Positions 28,048 to 35,886 of a stretch of 64,000 nucleotides of DNA are shown here, piece after piece. The notes beneath the pieces were generated by a model. It worked only from the letters and a program-made list of their open reading frames with translations. It was not told the DNA's origin and searched no databases. The DNA is taken from contig NC_015064.1 in assembly GCF_000178975.2 (NCBI RefSeq), positions 930,001 through 994,000 of the forward strand. The letters are read 5' to 3'. A program made the position numbers and the translations under genes. How positions within the stretch are numbered: position 1 is the first letter of the stretch; each line of letters begins with the position of its first letter. Source of the stretch: Granulicella tundricola MP5ACTX9 (GTDB lineage: Bacteria; Acidobacteriota; Terriglobia; Terriglobales; Acidobacteriaceae).

Positions 28048-28560
28048 TTGCTGATCTGGCTCACCGGCCTCAGCGGCTCCGGCAAAAGCACGCTTGCCCG
28101 CCAGGTCTTTGAAACCCTCGCAGCGGCAGGCTGCCGTGTTGAGTTGCTTGATGCCGACGAAGTGCGCGCCCAACTCTCCTCCGGTCTTGGCTTCTCCAAA
28201 TCCGATCGCGAGGAAAATGTGCGTCGTCTCGGTTACGTCGGCGGCCTGCTCCGCGCACACGGGGTCATCGTCCTGGTCGCCGCCATGTCGCCATACCGGG
28301 CCGGACGCGACGAGATTCGCAAGACAGCCCCATCGGCCTTCGTAGAGGTCTTCGTCGATGCCCCGCTCGCAATCTGCGAGGAGCGCGATCCCATCGGACT
28401 TTACCGCCGTTTTCGCGCGGGCGAGGTGCACAACCTCAGCGGCCTGGACGCGCCTTACGAGCCACCCCTGAACCCGGAGGTTCATTGTCATACCGCGCAG
28501 CAGACCATCGAAGAAAGCGTCGCCGACATTCTCAAGACCGTCAGGCCCTTCCTCGCCTGA
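28048..28560 (+). CDS. cysC: adenylylsulfate (APS) kinase
   Basis: At least 170 residues. P-loop GLSGSGKST; LLDADEVRAQLSSGLGFSKSDREENVRRLGYV (the DGD-x-R-like APS site and FSxxDRxENxRR signature); DPIGLYRRFRAGEVHNLSGLDAPYEPPLNPE (lid and substrate loop). It makes PAPS from APS and ATP. The TTG at 28048 gives a short N-terminus. Homology seems to run further (TPTAVHPGLLIWLTG), and GAGGA precedes an ATA at 27997, so translation may start at that unusual codon. No sulfotransferase lies nearby, so in this cluster it may serve a tailoring enzyme elsewhere or act on another acceptor. Confidence 0.85.
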   Translation: MLIWLTGLSGSGKSTLARQVFETLAAAGCRVELLDADEVRAQLSSGLGFSKSDREENVRRLGYVGGLLRAHGVIVLVAAMSPYRAGRDEIRKTAPSAFVEVFVDAPLAICEERDPIGLYRRFRAGEVHNLSGLDAPYEPPLNPEVHCHTAQQTIEESVADILKTVRPFLA

Positions 28561-28638
28561 TCGAATGCCGTGATCGAGCCCGCAAGCGCACCTGATCGGC
28601 CTGTTGCCCAACGTCGGCAAGAACCGGAGAATGAAAGC

Positions 28639-29646
28639 ATGGAGAGCCAAAGCCCCTTCGATAGCCGGCGGATCAAGCTGGGGCTCGCCCATGACGCCTA
28701 CAAGACCGATACCGTGCGTATCGTTGAGCGAGACCTTAGCGGGTTGACGCACCTGGTGTCCTCGCGTCAGGGCCTTTGGGCTGTCAATCATCAGGAATGC
28801 CGTCTGATCGCGCATGGGCTCTTCTTCGGGATCACGATCACGAATCAGACAATTTATCTGTTTGAATCATGCGACCTGCCGCGCAGCCCGCTGGCAATGG
28901 GCAGGCTCGCGGCGCTTACGCTCGCGCATGACCGGATCGTTGACGTAAAGATCCTCGCCAAAGGCCTGGACAACGGCTGCCACCAGATCGACTTCATCGA
29001 CGGAAAGTTACAGGTGCTCGACACCTACAACCAGCGAATCCTCAGTTTTGCTACCGAAGGCGAGCAATGGACCCCGGAGGAGATCCATCCCCTAGATCGC
29101 AAACCCACACGCGGCTGGAAAGACGATGACCCAAGCTACGTCCATGCAAACTCGCTCCTCGCAGTGGGCGACCGCACCCTGCTCCTGTTGCACAACGGAG
29201 GCAAGCATCTGGGCCGGAACAGTGAGATTGCGGTCTTCGACAAGCAGTGGCGAGAGTTGGAACGATGGCCGCTCCGTGGCTCGGGCTGCCATGGACTCGC
29301 GCTTCTGGAAGACGGAACGGTACTCACCTGCGGTTCCTTGGAAGGCACTCTCCTAAGCCCGGATGACCGCATCCACGTCCACGTAAGTCCTCACATGACC
29401 CGCGGGCTGTCGGTCGGGAAGGACTCGATCGTTGTGGGAGCGTCGCGCCTGGTTGAGCGGGAAGGGCGCATGACCAACTCCGGCACCATCACCTTCATGG
29501 ATCGCGAATTTAAGGTAGCAGCGGTGCTGGACGTGCCCGCAGCTCCAACGGAGGTGCGTCGCCTGGACGGACAGGATGCGGGCCTTTCCCCGTACCTGGC
29601 CACGCAGCCTTGGGGATCGAAGACGAATGCGCCGTCGATCTCTTGA
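28639..29646 (+). CDS. beta-propeller-like protein of unknown function in lasso cluster
   Basis: A 335-residue cytoplasmic protein of repeated beta segments: VRIVERDLSGLTHLV, LFFGITITNQTIYLFES, DNGCHQIDFIDGKLQVLDTYNQRILSF, YVHANSLLAVGDRTLLLLHNGGK, GSGCHGLALLEDGTVLTCGSLEG, RGLSVGKDSIVVGAS. The spacing suggests a five- to six-bladed propeller similar to the TIGR03032/DUF4915-type proteins. Conserved His (GCHQ, VHAN, GCHG) could bind metal. Start at 28639 has GGAGA 8 bases upstream. Same strand as the APS kinase gene, 78 bases downstream. Role in peptide maturation unknown. Confidence 0.6.
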   Translation: MESQSPFDSRRIKLGLAHDAYKTDTVRIVERDLSGLTHLVSSRQGLWAVNHQECRLIAHGLFFGITITNQTIYLFESCDLPRSPLAMGRLAALTLAHDRIVDVKILAKGLDNGCHQIDFIDGKLQVLDTYNQRILSFATEGEQWTPEEIHPLDRKPTRGWKDDDPSYVHANSLLAVGDRTLLLLHNGGKHLGRNSEIAVFDKQWRELERWPLRGSGCHGLALLEDGTVLTCGSLEGTLLSPDDRIHVHVSPHMTRGLSVGKDSIVVGASRLVEREGRMTNSGTITFMDREFKVAAVLDVPAAPTEVRRLDGQDAGLSPYLATQPWGSKTNAPSIS

Positions 29647-29655
29647 CCAAGCTCG

Positions 29656-29925
29656 CTAGATCGTCTTTTCGCTGACGAGCTTTGACGCCTCAAGCTGCGC
29701 GAGCAGACCGCGAACGGACACCGAGCAATGCTCAGGCGAGACCTCATACTGCTCGCACAACGCTTCCACCAAAGCTGCCTCTGGCTTCGGCTCGGCAAGC
29801 AGCTCCCAGAGCGCGGACGCCGTGGAGTTGAGCGAGTGATACACAAGGGTCTCCAGGTCAAGGATCACAAGGGAGTCCTCCACTTGAGCGCTGACGCAAT
29901 CTCTACGTTCCCAAACTGTCGGCAC
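29656..29925 (-). CDS. PqqD-like RiPP recognition element (lasso B1 protein)
   Basis: An 89-residue winged-helix RRE protein: DCVSAQVEDSLVILDLETLVYHSLNSTASALWELLAEP is the classic PqqD/B1 strand-turn-helix pattern, followed by VSVRGLLAQLEASKLV. It binds the precursor leader and brings it to the B2 protease. Transcribed with the kinase gene upstream on the minus strand (19-bp gap), so kinase and B1 form an operon. A leader motif W-x-x-P in the precursor fits the usual Y-x-x-P that B1 reads. Confidence 0.88.
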   Translation of the reverse strand: MPTVWERRDCVSAQVEDSLVILDLETLVYHSLNSTASALWELLAEPKPEAALVEALCEQYEVSPEHCSVSVRGLLAQLEASKLVSEKTI

Positions 29926-29944
29926 ATGCGCTCCTGACGATCGT

Positions 29945-30793
29945 TCAATCGACGATCCTGCTCAGGCCCTTCAGCTCCTCAACACCAATCGATCGATGGA
30001 CGGAGTATACCGGAAGCTGCCGCAGCAGCAACGCAAACTGCGGGAGCAGCCCAGGCATCTGTCCAAGCAGCCGCGGCACGCTGGGACGGTGCAGGTTCTT
30101 CAGCAGCGCCTCCAGGGCCGCGGCCCCGCGCAGTCTCCGGACGGGCTCGCCTCTGTCGGTCAGCACGACCAGAGCGCCCAGCCTTGCGGAACCGAGCTGT
30201 TGCTCCAAGGCCACAGGAACCTCGATCCGCCGGTCCAGCTCGTCGGATGAAGCCGCGCGCATCAGGATAAGTCCCGGCAGCCCGCAAGCCATAAGCTCTC
30301 CCGGACTCAAGACGCACGCGTCCTCCGCAACAATCCGTGCACCTTGCCTCACAAGCTGCTGAAGCAAACTGGACTTGCCGCACCCTGAAGGCCCTGCAAA
30401 CGCAATCGCCTCGCGCATCCCCGGCAGGACAGCCACGGCAGCGTGAAGCACCACACGCCCGCGCATCCAAAGCACGGCTGGCAAAGCCGTGGAAACGAGC
30501 ATTGTTTCAACCAACTCCGGCTCAGCGCCCGGATGAACCTGAACCCCAAGGCTCGCTGTGCCATGACGATAAGAAAAGAGGACGATGCCCGGAACATCGA
30601 TCACTATGCCGTCGTCCGACACGAGGTATCGGCCAACCTCAGCATGCACCCCGACGCCCTCCGCATCCTCTCTCACGATCCAGAGATCAGCATGGCCGCC
30701 CGCCTCATCGCCAGGCATAGCTCCCGGTATCCGTATCTGGGTGCGTATGCAAAGTCCAAAACCTCGGACGTCTTCGAACACCGGCGAAAGCAT
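29945..30793 (-). CDS. HPr kinase-like protein K1 (lasso peptide kinase)
   Basis: A 282-residue protein with a beta-rich N-terminal domain (FGLCIRTQIRIPGA) and a HprK-type C-terminal domain: P-loop GPSGCGKSS, upstream HAAVAVLPGMREAIAFA, and VAEDACVLS (Walker-B-like Asp). HprK homologues in lasso clusters (e.g. the Thermobacillus and Paenibacillus enzymes) phosphorylate the C-terminal Ser of the precursor. The frame continues to an ATG at 30889 that would collide base-for-base with the start of the divergent oxygenase gene (CATG). The internal ATG at 30793 gives a family-like N-terminus and is preferred. Operon with B1. Confidence 0.8.
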   Translation of the reverse strand: MLSPVFEDVRGFGLCIRTQIRIPGAMPGDEAGGHADLWIVREDAEGVGVHAEVGRYLVSDDGIVIDVPGIVLFSYRHGTASLGVQVHPGAEPELVETMLVSTALPAVLWMRGRVVLHAAVAVLPGMREAIAFAGPSGCGKSSLLQQLVRQGARIVAEDACVLSPGELMACGLPGLILMRAASSDELDRRIEVPVALEQQLGSARLGALVVLTDRGEPVRRLRGAAALEALLKNLHRPSVPRLLGQMPGLLPQFALLLRQLPVYSVHRSIGVEELKGLSRIVD

Positions 30794-30887
30794 GAGGTAG
30801 TTTAGCCCGAACCCATCGTCCCTCCCCCTAACATCGGTCCACTTTCGACGCCTGATTCCGGGCAGCGCGTGCGGTAAACTCTGGAGC

Positions 30888-32132
30888 ATGTCGACTCAGC
30901 CTTCCATCGCAGCCCCCGGGATTGAGCCAGAGACCCGTCTCTCGCTTGAAATCCCCATGCTGAAGATGTTGACATCCAAGGAGGAGCTGTCCCTCGCGCT
31001 CACCGCTTACACCCGGGCGCCGGAGTCTCACGAGCTGCGCCACCGTCTTGCAGCGCAGCTCCTCGCCGCAGATCGATTCGACGAAGTCATCGCTCTCCTC
31101 GAGGAGCGAAAAGACCTCAGCTCCCGCACCCTGAACCTGCTCTCGTCCGCTCTGCTCGCCAGGGAGACGCACCTGGACGATGAGCGCGCGCTCGTCATCG
31201 CGGAACACGCCGTGCAACTGAGCCAGGACCAGAAGGAGCGCGCCCTCACCGTCACGGAGCTCGCCAAGGTCGTGACCCGTCTCGGTGATCTGCAGAGAGC
31301 GGAAGAACTTCTTCAACAGGCCTTGAATCTGCAGCCTTCGGAGAAGGACGCCTACAAGCGTCTCTTCCAGTTGAAGCTGCAGCGCAGCAGGGAAGAGGCT
31401 CTTGTCTTCGCCCAGGACACAATTGCCGCCGGCGTGTGCCATTCGCGCGTCCTAGGTTCAGCCCCCTTGGCGCTTGCCCTCCTCGGCCGGATCGACGAAG
31501 CCCGCGCAGCCGAAGGATCACACCAGTTCGCCGCGAGCTTCGATCCCGAACCCCCGCCGGGATGGGACAGCCTGAAACAATTCAACGACGCTCTGACAGC
31601 CGAAGCGCTCAATCATCCTGACGCGCGCTTCAATCGTTATGGCGTGGCCTCTGCCCAGACCTGGCGTCTGGATGAACCCGCGTTGCAGCGTACGAAATGC
31701 TTTCAGCAACTGCAGAAGCTCATCCAGCGGGAGACGGAGCGATACGCCCGCACTCTCCCTGACACCGGCCATCCCTGGCTGCAAGCCATGCCGCAGAGCG
31801 CCGTCCTTCGCAACTGGACGGTCATCGTGGAAGGCGACGGATACGAGACCTGGCATGTACACCAGAACGGCTGGATGAGCGGCGTGTACTACATCCACGT
31901 TCAGGATCACATCGCCCAGGGATCCGGCAACGGAGGTTGCATCGCGTTCGGCCTCCCGGATGCCGTCGTTGGAGCGGACGCAGCAGCGGCCTTCGGAGAA
32001 ACGTTAGTCCGTCCGCACTCCGGTCTGATGATGCTCTTCCCCTCCCACATCTTCCATAGAACCTATCCGCATCACGGCAGCGGAAGACGCATCTGCTATG
32101 CGTTCGACATCATCCCCTCACGGGAGCTCTAA
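30888..32132 (+). CDS. TPR-containing 2OG-Fe(II) oxygenase-like protein
   Basis: A 414-residue protein. Residues 25-210 are helical TPR-like pairs (ELRHRLAAQLLAADRFDEVIALLEE, RLGDLQRAEELLQQALNLQPSEKDAYKRLF). The C-terminal half matches the 2OG-FeII_Oxy_5 type: WTVIVEGDGYETWHVHQNGWMSGVYYIHVQD and LVRPHSGLMMLFPSHIFHRTYPHHGSGRRICYAFDI. A double-stranded beta-helix with His (HVH) and distal His (HRTYP) plus Arg (GRRICYAFD) is plausible. Likely hydroxylates a residue in the lasso peptide or its leader (inferred). ATG 30888 sits 1-2 bases after a GGAG, which is short. Four bases upstream of the second kinase gene. Confidence 0.78.
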   Translation: MSTQPSIAAPGIEPETRLSLEIPMLKMLTSKEELSLALTAYTRAPESHELRHRLAAQLLAADRFDEVIALLEERKDLSSRTLNLLSSALLARETHLDDERALVIAEHAVQLSQDQKERALTVTELAKVVTRLGDLQRAEELLQQALNLQPSEKDAYKRLFQLKLQRSREEALVFAQDTIAAGVCHSRVLGSAPLALALLGRIDEARAAEGSHQFAASFDPEPPPGWDSLKQFNDALTAEALNHPDARFNRYGVASAQTWRLDEPALQRTKCFQQLQKLIQRETERYARTLPDTGHPWLQAMPQSAVLRNWTVIVEGDGYETWHVHQNGWMSGVYYIHVQDHIAQGSGNGGCIAFGLPDAVVGADAAAAFGETLVRPHSGLMMLFPSHIFHRTYPHHGSGRRICYAFDIIPSREL

Positions 32133-32135
32133 GCC

Positions 32136-33038
32136 GTGACTCCCCCGTATCGCGCCATGGCCTTCGGCTGCACCTGGCAAAGCGACATCCCGCTTCCGTC
32201 CTTTGAGTCAGACCCAGGTGAGGCCGAACCTGACATTCTGGTGAGCCAAAGCCACGGTCCACCTCCCGATCGCGGCGATTCACCCTCCGCCTCCCGTCTG
32301 CGCAACCTTCCTGGCGGCTCCCGCTTTATCGTGGAAGGCATCGCCACCATTGACACCTACGGCGGAAAGCGCGCGGAGATCTATCTTGGGCTCAACTGGT
32401 CCGGAGTCATGCCGGTCGAGTTCTTCGGCTCCGTCTCCGGTCTCTTCATGACCTGGCGCGGAGCCATCGCCATGCACGGCTCCGCAGTCGAATGGAACGG
32501 CCACGCCATCCTGATCTGTGGCCACTCCGGCGCCGGCAAATCGACCCTCGCCGCCGCGCTGATCGCTCGCGGAGCTCGCCTCATTTCGGATGATCTCTCC
32601 ATCCTCCATCCCCGCAAAGCGAACCAGCCGCCGCTCCTTTACGCCGGCAGACGAGCCATGCGGCTCTTCCCGGACATCGCGCAGATGCTCGGAGACCGCG
32701 TCCTCTGCACGGAGGCTCCAGGCTCGGTGGACGGGAAGAAACTCGTGGTCCCTCCCCGAATACCCGCTACGCAGGCTGTCCCGTTGGGACAAGTCATCGT
32801 GCTGGATGACGAGATCCTTCAGACCCAGTCAACGCAGGAGCAGGAGGCGTCCCAAATCCTGGAAGCCCACCTCTATCGTCCCCGAGCCTACGCACAGATC
32901 CCCGGTCTCTTCCTCCGCCAGGCCCAGATCAAATCCCTGGCGCGGATCGTGCCGGTCTCGACCATGCAGCGGCAGGAGGCAAGGAATGCGCGCCAGTTCG
33001 AAATGATCGCCGAAGTCGCTGAAAATAAGCTGACTTAA
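32136..33038 (+). CDS. second HPr kinase-like protein K2
   Basis: A 300-residue protein, distinct from K1: N-terminal beta-rich region, then IAMHGSAVEWNGHAILICGHSGAGKSTLAAALIARGARLISDDLSIL. This has a typical HprK P-loop (GHSGAGKST) and the Asp pair (SDDLS). It starts 4 bases after the oxygenase stop, so the two form an operon, and it ends 82 bases before the precursor gene. Kinase partner for the precursor is likely; why two HprK-like enzymes exist in one cluster is unclear (two phosphorylations, or one specialised for another step). Confidence 0.8.
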   Translation: MTPPYRAMAFGCTWQSDIPLPSFESDPGEAEPDILVSQSHGPPPDRGDSPSASRLRNLPGGSRFIVEGIATIDTYGGKRAEIYLGLNWSGVMPVEFFGSVSGLFMTWRGAIAMHGSAVEWNGHAILICGHSGAGKSTLAAALIARGARLISDDLSILHPRKANQPPLLYAGRRAMRLFPDIAQMLGDRVLCTEAPGSVDGKKLVVPPRIPATQAVPLGQVIVLDDEILQTQSTQEQEASQILEAHLYRPRAYAQIPGLFLRQAQIKSLARIVPVSTMQRQEARNARQFEMIAEVAENKLT

Positions 33039-33057
33039 GTCCTGCGTGAGCTATATT
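33030..33057 (+). promoter_or_regulatory. putative promoter of the lasso precursor gene
   Basis: CTGACT (33030-33035), a 16-base spacer and TATATT (33052-33057), 63 bases before the precursor ATG. It overlaps the end of the K2 gene. A dedicated promoter would allow higher expression of the precursor than of the enzymes. Confidence 0.45.
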
Positions 33058-33120
33058 AAGCAACAACACTGAACACTTCAGGCCCCCTCCCCCCATCCCA
33101 TCTCTCCGAAAGAAGGCCTC

Positions 33121-33270
33121 ATGAACAAGCCCGATATGTCTGTCGAACAGAAGAAGCGTATGCCATGGGTCGAACCAGAGATCCGTCAGCTCGATGTCCG
33201 GGAGACAGCCTCCAATGAGGGCTTCGGCGGAGACGGCCAGAAGCGTTTTGCGGATTGCACCCGCTCCTAG
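33121..33270 (+). CDS. lasso peptide precursor (A protein)
   Basis: A 49-residue gene with AAGG upstream (AAAGAAGGCCTC). The leader has M-P-W-V-E-P-E-I-R-Q-L-D-V, where W16-x-x-P19-x-I21 matches the Y-x-x-P-x-L recognition motif. Thr29 fits the conserved Thr at position -2, so cleavage after Ala30 leaves the core SNEGFGGDGQKRFADCTRS: 19 residues with Ser1 amine and Asp8 side chain forming an 8-residue macrolactam ring, and an 11-residue tail ending in Ser. The C-terminal Ser is the expected kinase substrate. One Cys (core 16) has no partner. Neighbours K2 (upstream) and C (convergent, 58 bases on) support the call. Confidence 0.85.
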   Translation: MNKPDMSVEQKKRMPWVEPEIRQLDVRETASNEGFGGDGQKRFADCTRS

Positions 33271-33328
33271 GATCGCTTTCACCCCGGGTTGCTTTCATCG
33301 CCGCCCGCACTGGAAAACAGCCTCCCCT

Positions 33329-35095
33329 TCAAGACCCGGAGTTGAGAAGGAAAAGGAACTCAGCTGCCCCGCAGGCGAGCTGCGCTTCTTTATGTTCGCC
33401 CACCAGCCCATGGTCGCGGATCTTGCGCAATGCCTCGTCCAGCCAGTTCAGGTCAAGCCACTCACCAACTCCGGCCATTCGATAACCCGGCACATGTGCC
33501 AGGGCGTCACCAGCCTGTGAGACGATGCGCAGCTCGTAGTCCGGAGAAAACGGTCGTGCCACCGTATTCAGCCGAACCGCCTCCGGCGCTCTCCCGCGCA
33601 GCATCGCACGTGCGAGAGGCCTGGTGTCGCCGGGCCGTTCGTAGAACTCACCGGGAAAGCTCGCAGCCAGCCTCAAAAGACGCATGTCCCGGTACGGAAG
33701 CACATGCCGAATCCCCTCTGCAGTCGCGGTTTCCAGCATCGCCATCTTTCCAAGGCTCGGGTTGAAGCCGAATGGCCTGCCGCGAGCCGGAGCCGGAGCC
33801 GCCAGCGGCCTCGCATCAAGCAAATCCCCCCATTCCCTCGGAAGCGAGTGCAGCAACTGCGCTGAAAGCCGAACATGAAACGCATCGCCAGCGCTCACTC
33901 TCTGCTGTGTCCGCAAAGCGTTCCAATCCCGCAGCTCCCGGTACCAACGCTTCCACCACCCCGCCTGCGAGTGCCGAGCGGGCTTGCGGGTAAGGGACAT
34001 CTCCCCATTGAAGCCGTCGAGCAGGGCCCGCCCCCCCGATTGCACCACCTCTGCATTCAGAGCTTCGTAAAGATAATGCCGCAGACCCACCATCGGCTCC
34101 TGCATGAAATTCACAGTGGTCGCAGAGGGAATATAGGCGCTGACCCATGGAGCGGGTGAGACAAAGCGGTGTTCGATCCCCAGGAACGCGCTCGTCCTGG
34201 AGCTCACATCCCGTTCATCGGGAATCTCGCTTCCGGCCGGCGCGACCGAGGTGAGCGCAAACATCTCGGCATCCGCGCTCCGGACCCCCGCCCCAACGCA
34301 GTTCAGCAACGTGGAGTCCAGGCCACCGCTGAGCAGGATGGCAGAGCGGCCGCAACGGCGAAGCTGCTGCTGAAGAATGCGTTTGCACACATCATTGGAG
34401 GCCTCGACCGCATCCTCAAAGCTGCCGCGGAACAGGGTGACCGGTGGCTCAGCGGCAGGCGGAATCGACCTGCGGTTGCCCGCGGAAAAGATTTCGCGAG
34501 TCCCCTGAGCAACGCGAATCACCCCACGCCACGGCGTCCTCGAACCCATGAAGGCTCTGAGCCTCGCACGGCTGACACTCAGCGCGAACCCTTCCGGATC
34601 GATCCTGCGCCCCACCCCCGGAAGCCTGCAAAGCGTCAGCATATCCGGGCTGATCGCAACCGTCTGACCATAGATCGCGTAGTGCATCGGATCGCGATAC
34701 GCAAGCGAACTGAGCAGGGTAAGCACGCGGCCCTGAAGGTCAAAATGAAACAGAGACCACTCGCCCACAAGACGCATGGGAGCCTCATCCCCAAAGCGGC
34801 GAAGAGCATGAAGGGCAAGGGCAACCGCTGGCGTTTCGGCAGCAAGCCCCAGCGTTGCGGCAAGCTCCTCCGGCTCATCCAGAAAGCCTGCAAAAGCAGT
34901 GATCCCGGCAGACGTCTTCAGCAGCCCCAGCGCATTCGCATCTGGGTCCACGGCTGCGACCGCGACACCGCTCGCAAAAGCATGAGGACCGGACATCGCT
35001 GCGCTCAAGCCAAGCACGTCGAGCTCAACTTGCTGCAGCGGGGCCTCGTCGAGCGACACCAATGCATACAAGCCGGCTCTCACGTAGCCTGCCAA
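33329..35095 (-). CDS. lasso macrolactam synthetase, asparagine-synthetase-like (C protein)
   Basis: A 588-residue protein of the asparagine synthase B family. The N-terminal glutaminase-like domain lacks the catalytic Cys at the start, and a PP-loop ATP site is SGGLDST at 256-262. Lasso C proteins activate the core Asp/Glu side chain as an acyl adenylate and close the macrolactam ring. FMQEPMVGLRHYLYEAL, LLDGFNGEMSLTRK and VLPYRDMRLLRLAASFP support the fold. No ATG: TTG at 35095 or GTG at 35083. The GTG overlaps the stop of a 32-codon frame (GTGA), so GTG 35083 is attractive. It converges with the precursor gene. Confidence 0.87.
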   Translation of the reverse strand: MAGYVRAGLYALVSLDEAPLQQVELDVLGLSAAMSGPHAFASGVAVAAVDPDANALGLLKTSAGITAFAGFLDEPEELAATLGLAAETPAVALALHALRRFGDEAPMRLVGEWSLFHFDLQGRVLTLLSSLAYRDPMHYAIYGQTVAISPDMLTLCRLPGVGRRIDPEGFALSVSRARLRAFMGSRTPWRGVIRVAQGTREIFSAGNRRSIPPAAEPPVTLFRGSFEDAVEASNDVCKRILQQQLRRCGRSAILLSGGLDSTLLNCVGAGVRSADAEMFALTSVAPAGSEIPDERDVSSRTSAFLGIEHRFVSPAPWVSAYIPSATTVNFMQEPMVGLRHYLYEALNAEVVQSGGRALLDGFNGEMSLTRKPARHSQAGWWKRWYRELRDWNALRTQQRVSAGDAFHVRLSAQLLHSLPREWGDLLDARPLAAPAPARGRPFGFNPSLGKMAMLETATAEGIRHVLPYRDMRLLRLAASFPGEFYERPGDTRPLARAMLRGRAPEAVRLNTVARPFSPDYELRIVSQAGDALAHVPGYRMAGVGEWLDLNWLDEALRKIRDHGLVGEHKEAQLACGAAEFLFLLNSGS

Positions 35096-35178
35096 ATAAC
35101 GCGTGTCTGACTCGGCGCGACGTCCATGTCATCGAGCAGGAAGGCACGCGCGACGCGAACGGATCTCGGTACGTACAT
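35080..35178 (-). CDS. short open frame coupled to lasso C gene
   Basis: 32 codons, MYVPRSVRVARAFLLDDMDVAPSQ onward, with AAAGG 6 bases before ATG 35178. Its TGA overlaps the GTG at 35083 as GTGA. Placement and overlap suggest a translated leader peptide that couples expression of the C gene. It lacks a lasso precursor's Thr-x-core pattern. Could be noise. Confidence 0.35.
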   Translation of the reverse strand: MYVPRSVRVARAFLLDDMDVAPSQTRVIWQAT

Positions 35179-35412
35179 GAAAAGCCTTTATGGATGAGGT
35201 TATGTCTGGATCCCAGCCAGAGTCCCTGAAACAGCAGGGACATCGATCGATTCAGCGGAAGGAAACGGAGACGCGGATAACGAAACCATAGCAGGGGCGG
35301 AGAAGCTTGAATAGCAGATTTGAGGCCTGTCGAAGTCCACAAGTCCAAGGCAATCAGCGACTCTGCCGACACCCATTGACCCAGCGCCCAGGCCTTCGGT
35401 CTACTGAACCCC

Positions 35413-35886
35413 ATGAGCAAAAACACCAAACGCAGCGCTGGCCTCCTAATGTACCGCATCACCGCCGCCCAACCGGAGGTCTTTCTCGTCCATCCCGGCG
35501 GACCCATCTGGGCTAAAAAGGATGCGGGCGCGTGGACCCTGCCCAAGGGCGAATATGACCAAGAGGAAGAGCCCCTCCTCGCCGCCCAGCGCGAGTTCTT
35601 GGAAGAGACCGGCTTCACCCCAGCACCACCCTTCCATAGCCTCGGCTCCATCCGGCAGAAGAGCGGCAAACTCGTCATCGCCTGGGCCTTCGCCGGAGAC
35701 TGTAACCCGGATCACCTCGTCAGCAACACCTGTTTCATCGAGTGGCCGCCGCGCTCCGGCAAACGCATCGAAATCCCGGAAATAGATCGTGGCCGCTGGT
35801 TCTCCTTCGATTCTGGCCGCCGTTTCATCCGCGAAGAACAGATTCCGCTCCTCGACAAACTGGAGCAAGAGACGCTAGCTACCTGA
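35413..35886 (+). CDS. Nudix hydrolase
   Basis: A 157-residue protein: the Nudix box is GEYDQEEEPLLAAQREFLEETGF (G-x5-E-x7-R-E-x2-E-E-x-G type), preceded by GGPIWAKKDAGAWTLPK as in Ap4A/NUDIX housecleaning enzymes. Hydrolyses nucleoside diphosphates linked to another moiety. Convergent with the exonuclease III gene; the 3' ends overlap by 8 bases. Confidence 0.9.
   Translation: MSKNTKRSAGLLMYRITAAQPEVFLVHPGGPIWAKKDAGAWTLPKGEYDQEEEPLLAAQREFLEETGFTPAPPFHSLGSIRQKSGKLVIAWAFAGDCNPDHLVSNTCFIEWPPRSGKRIEIPEIDRGRWFSFDSGRRFIREEQIPLLDKLEQETLAT

Noticed and set aside
35080-35178. Second lasso precursor
   Set aside because: Has a Y-x-P start but no Thr followed by a core with Asp or Glu at 7-9.
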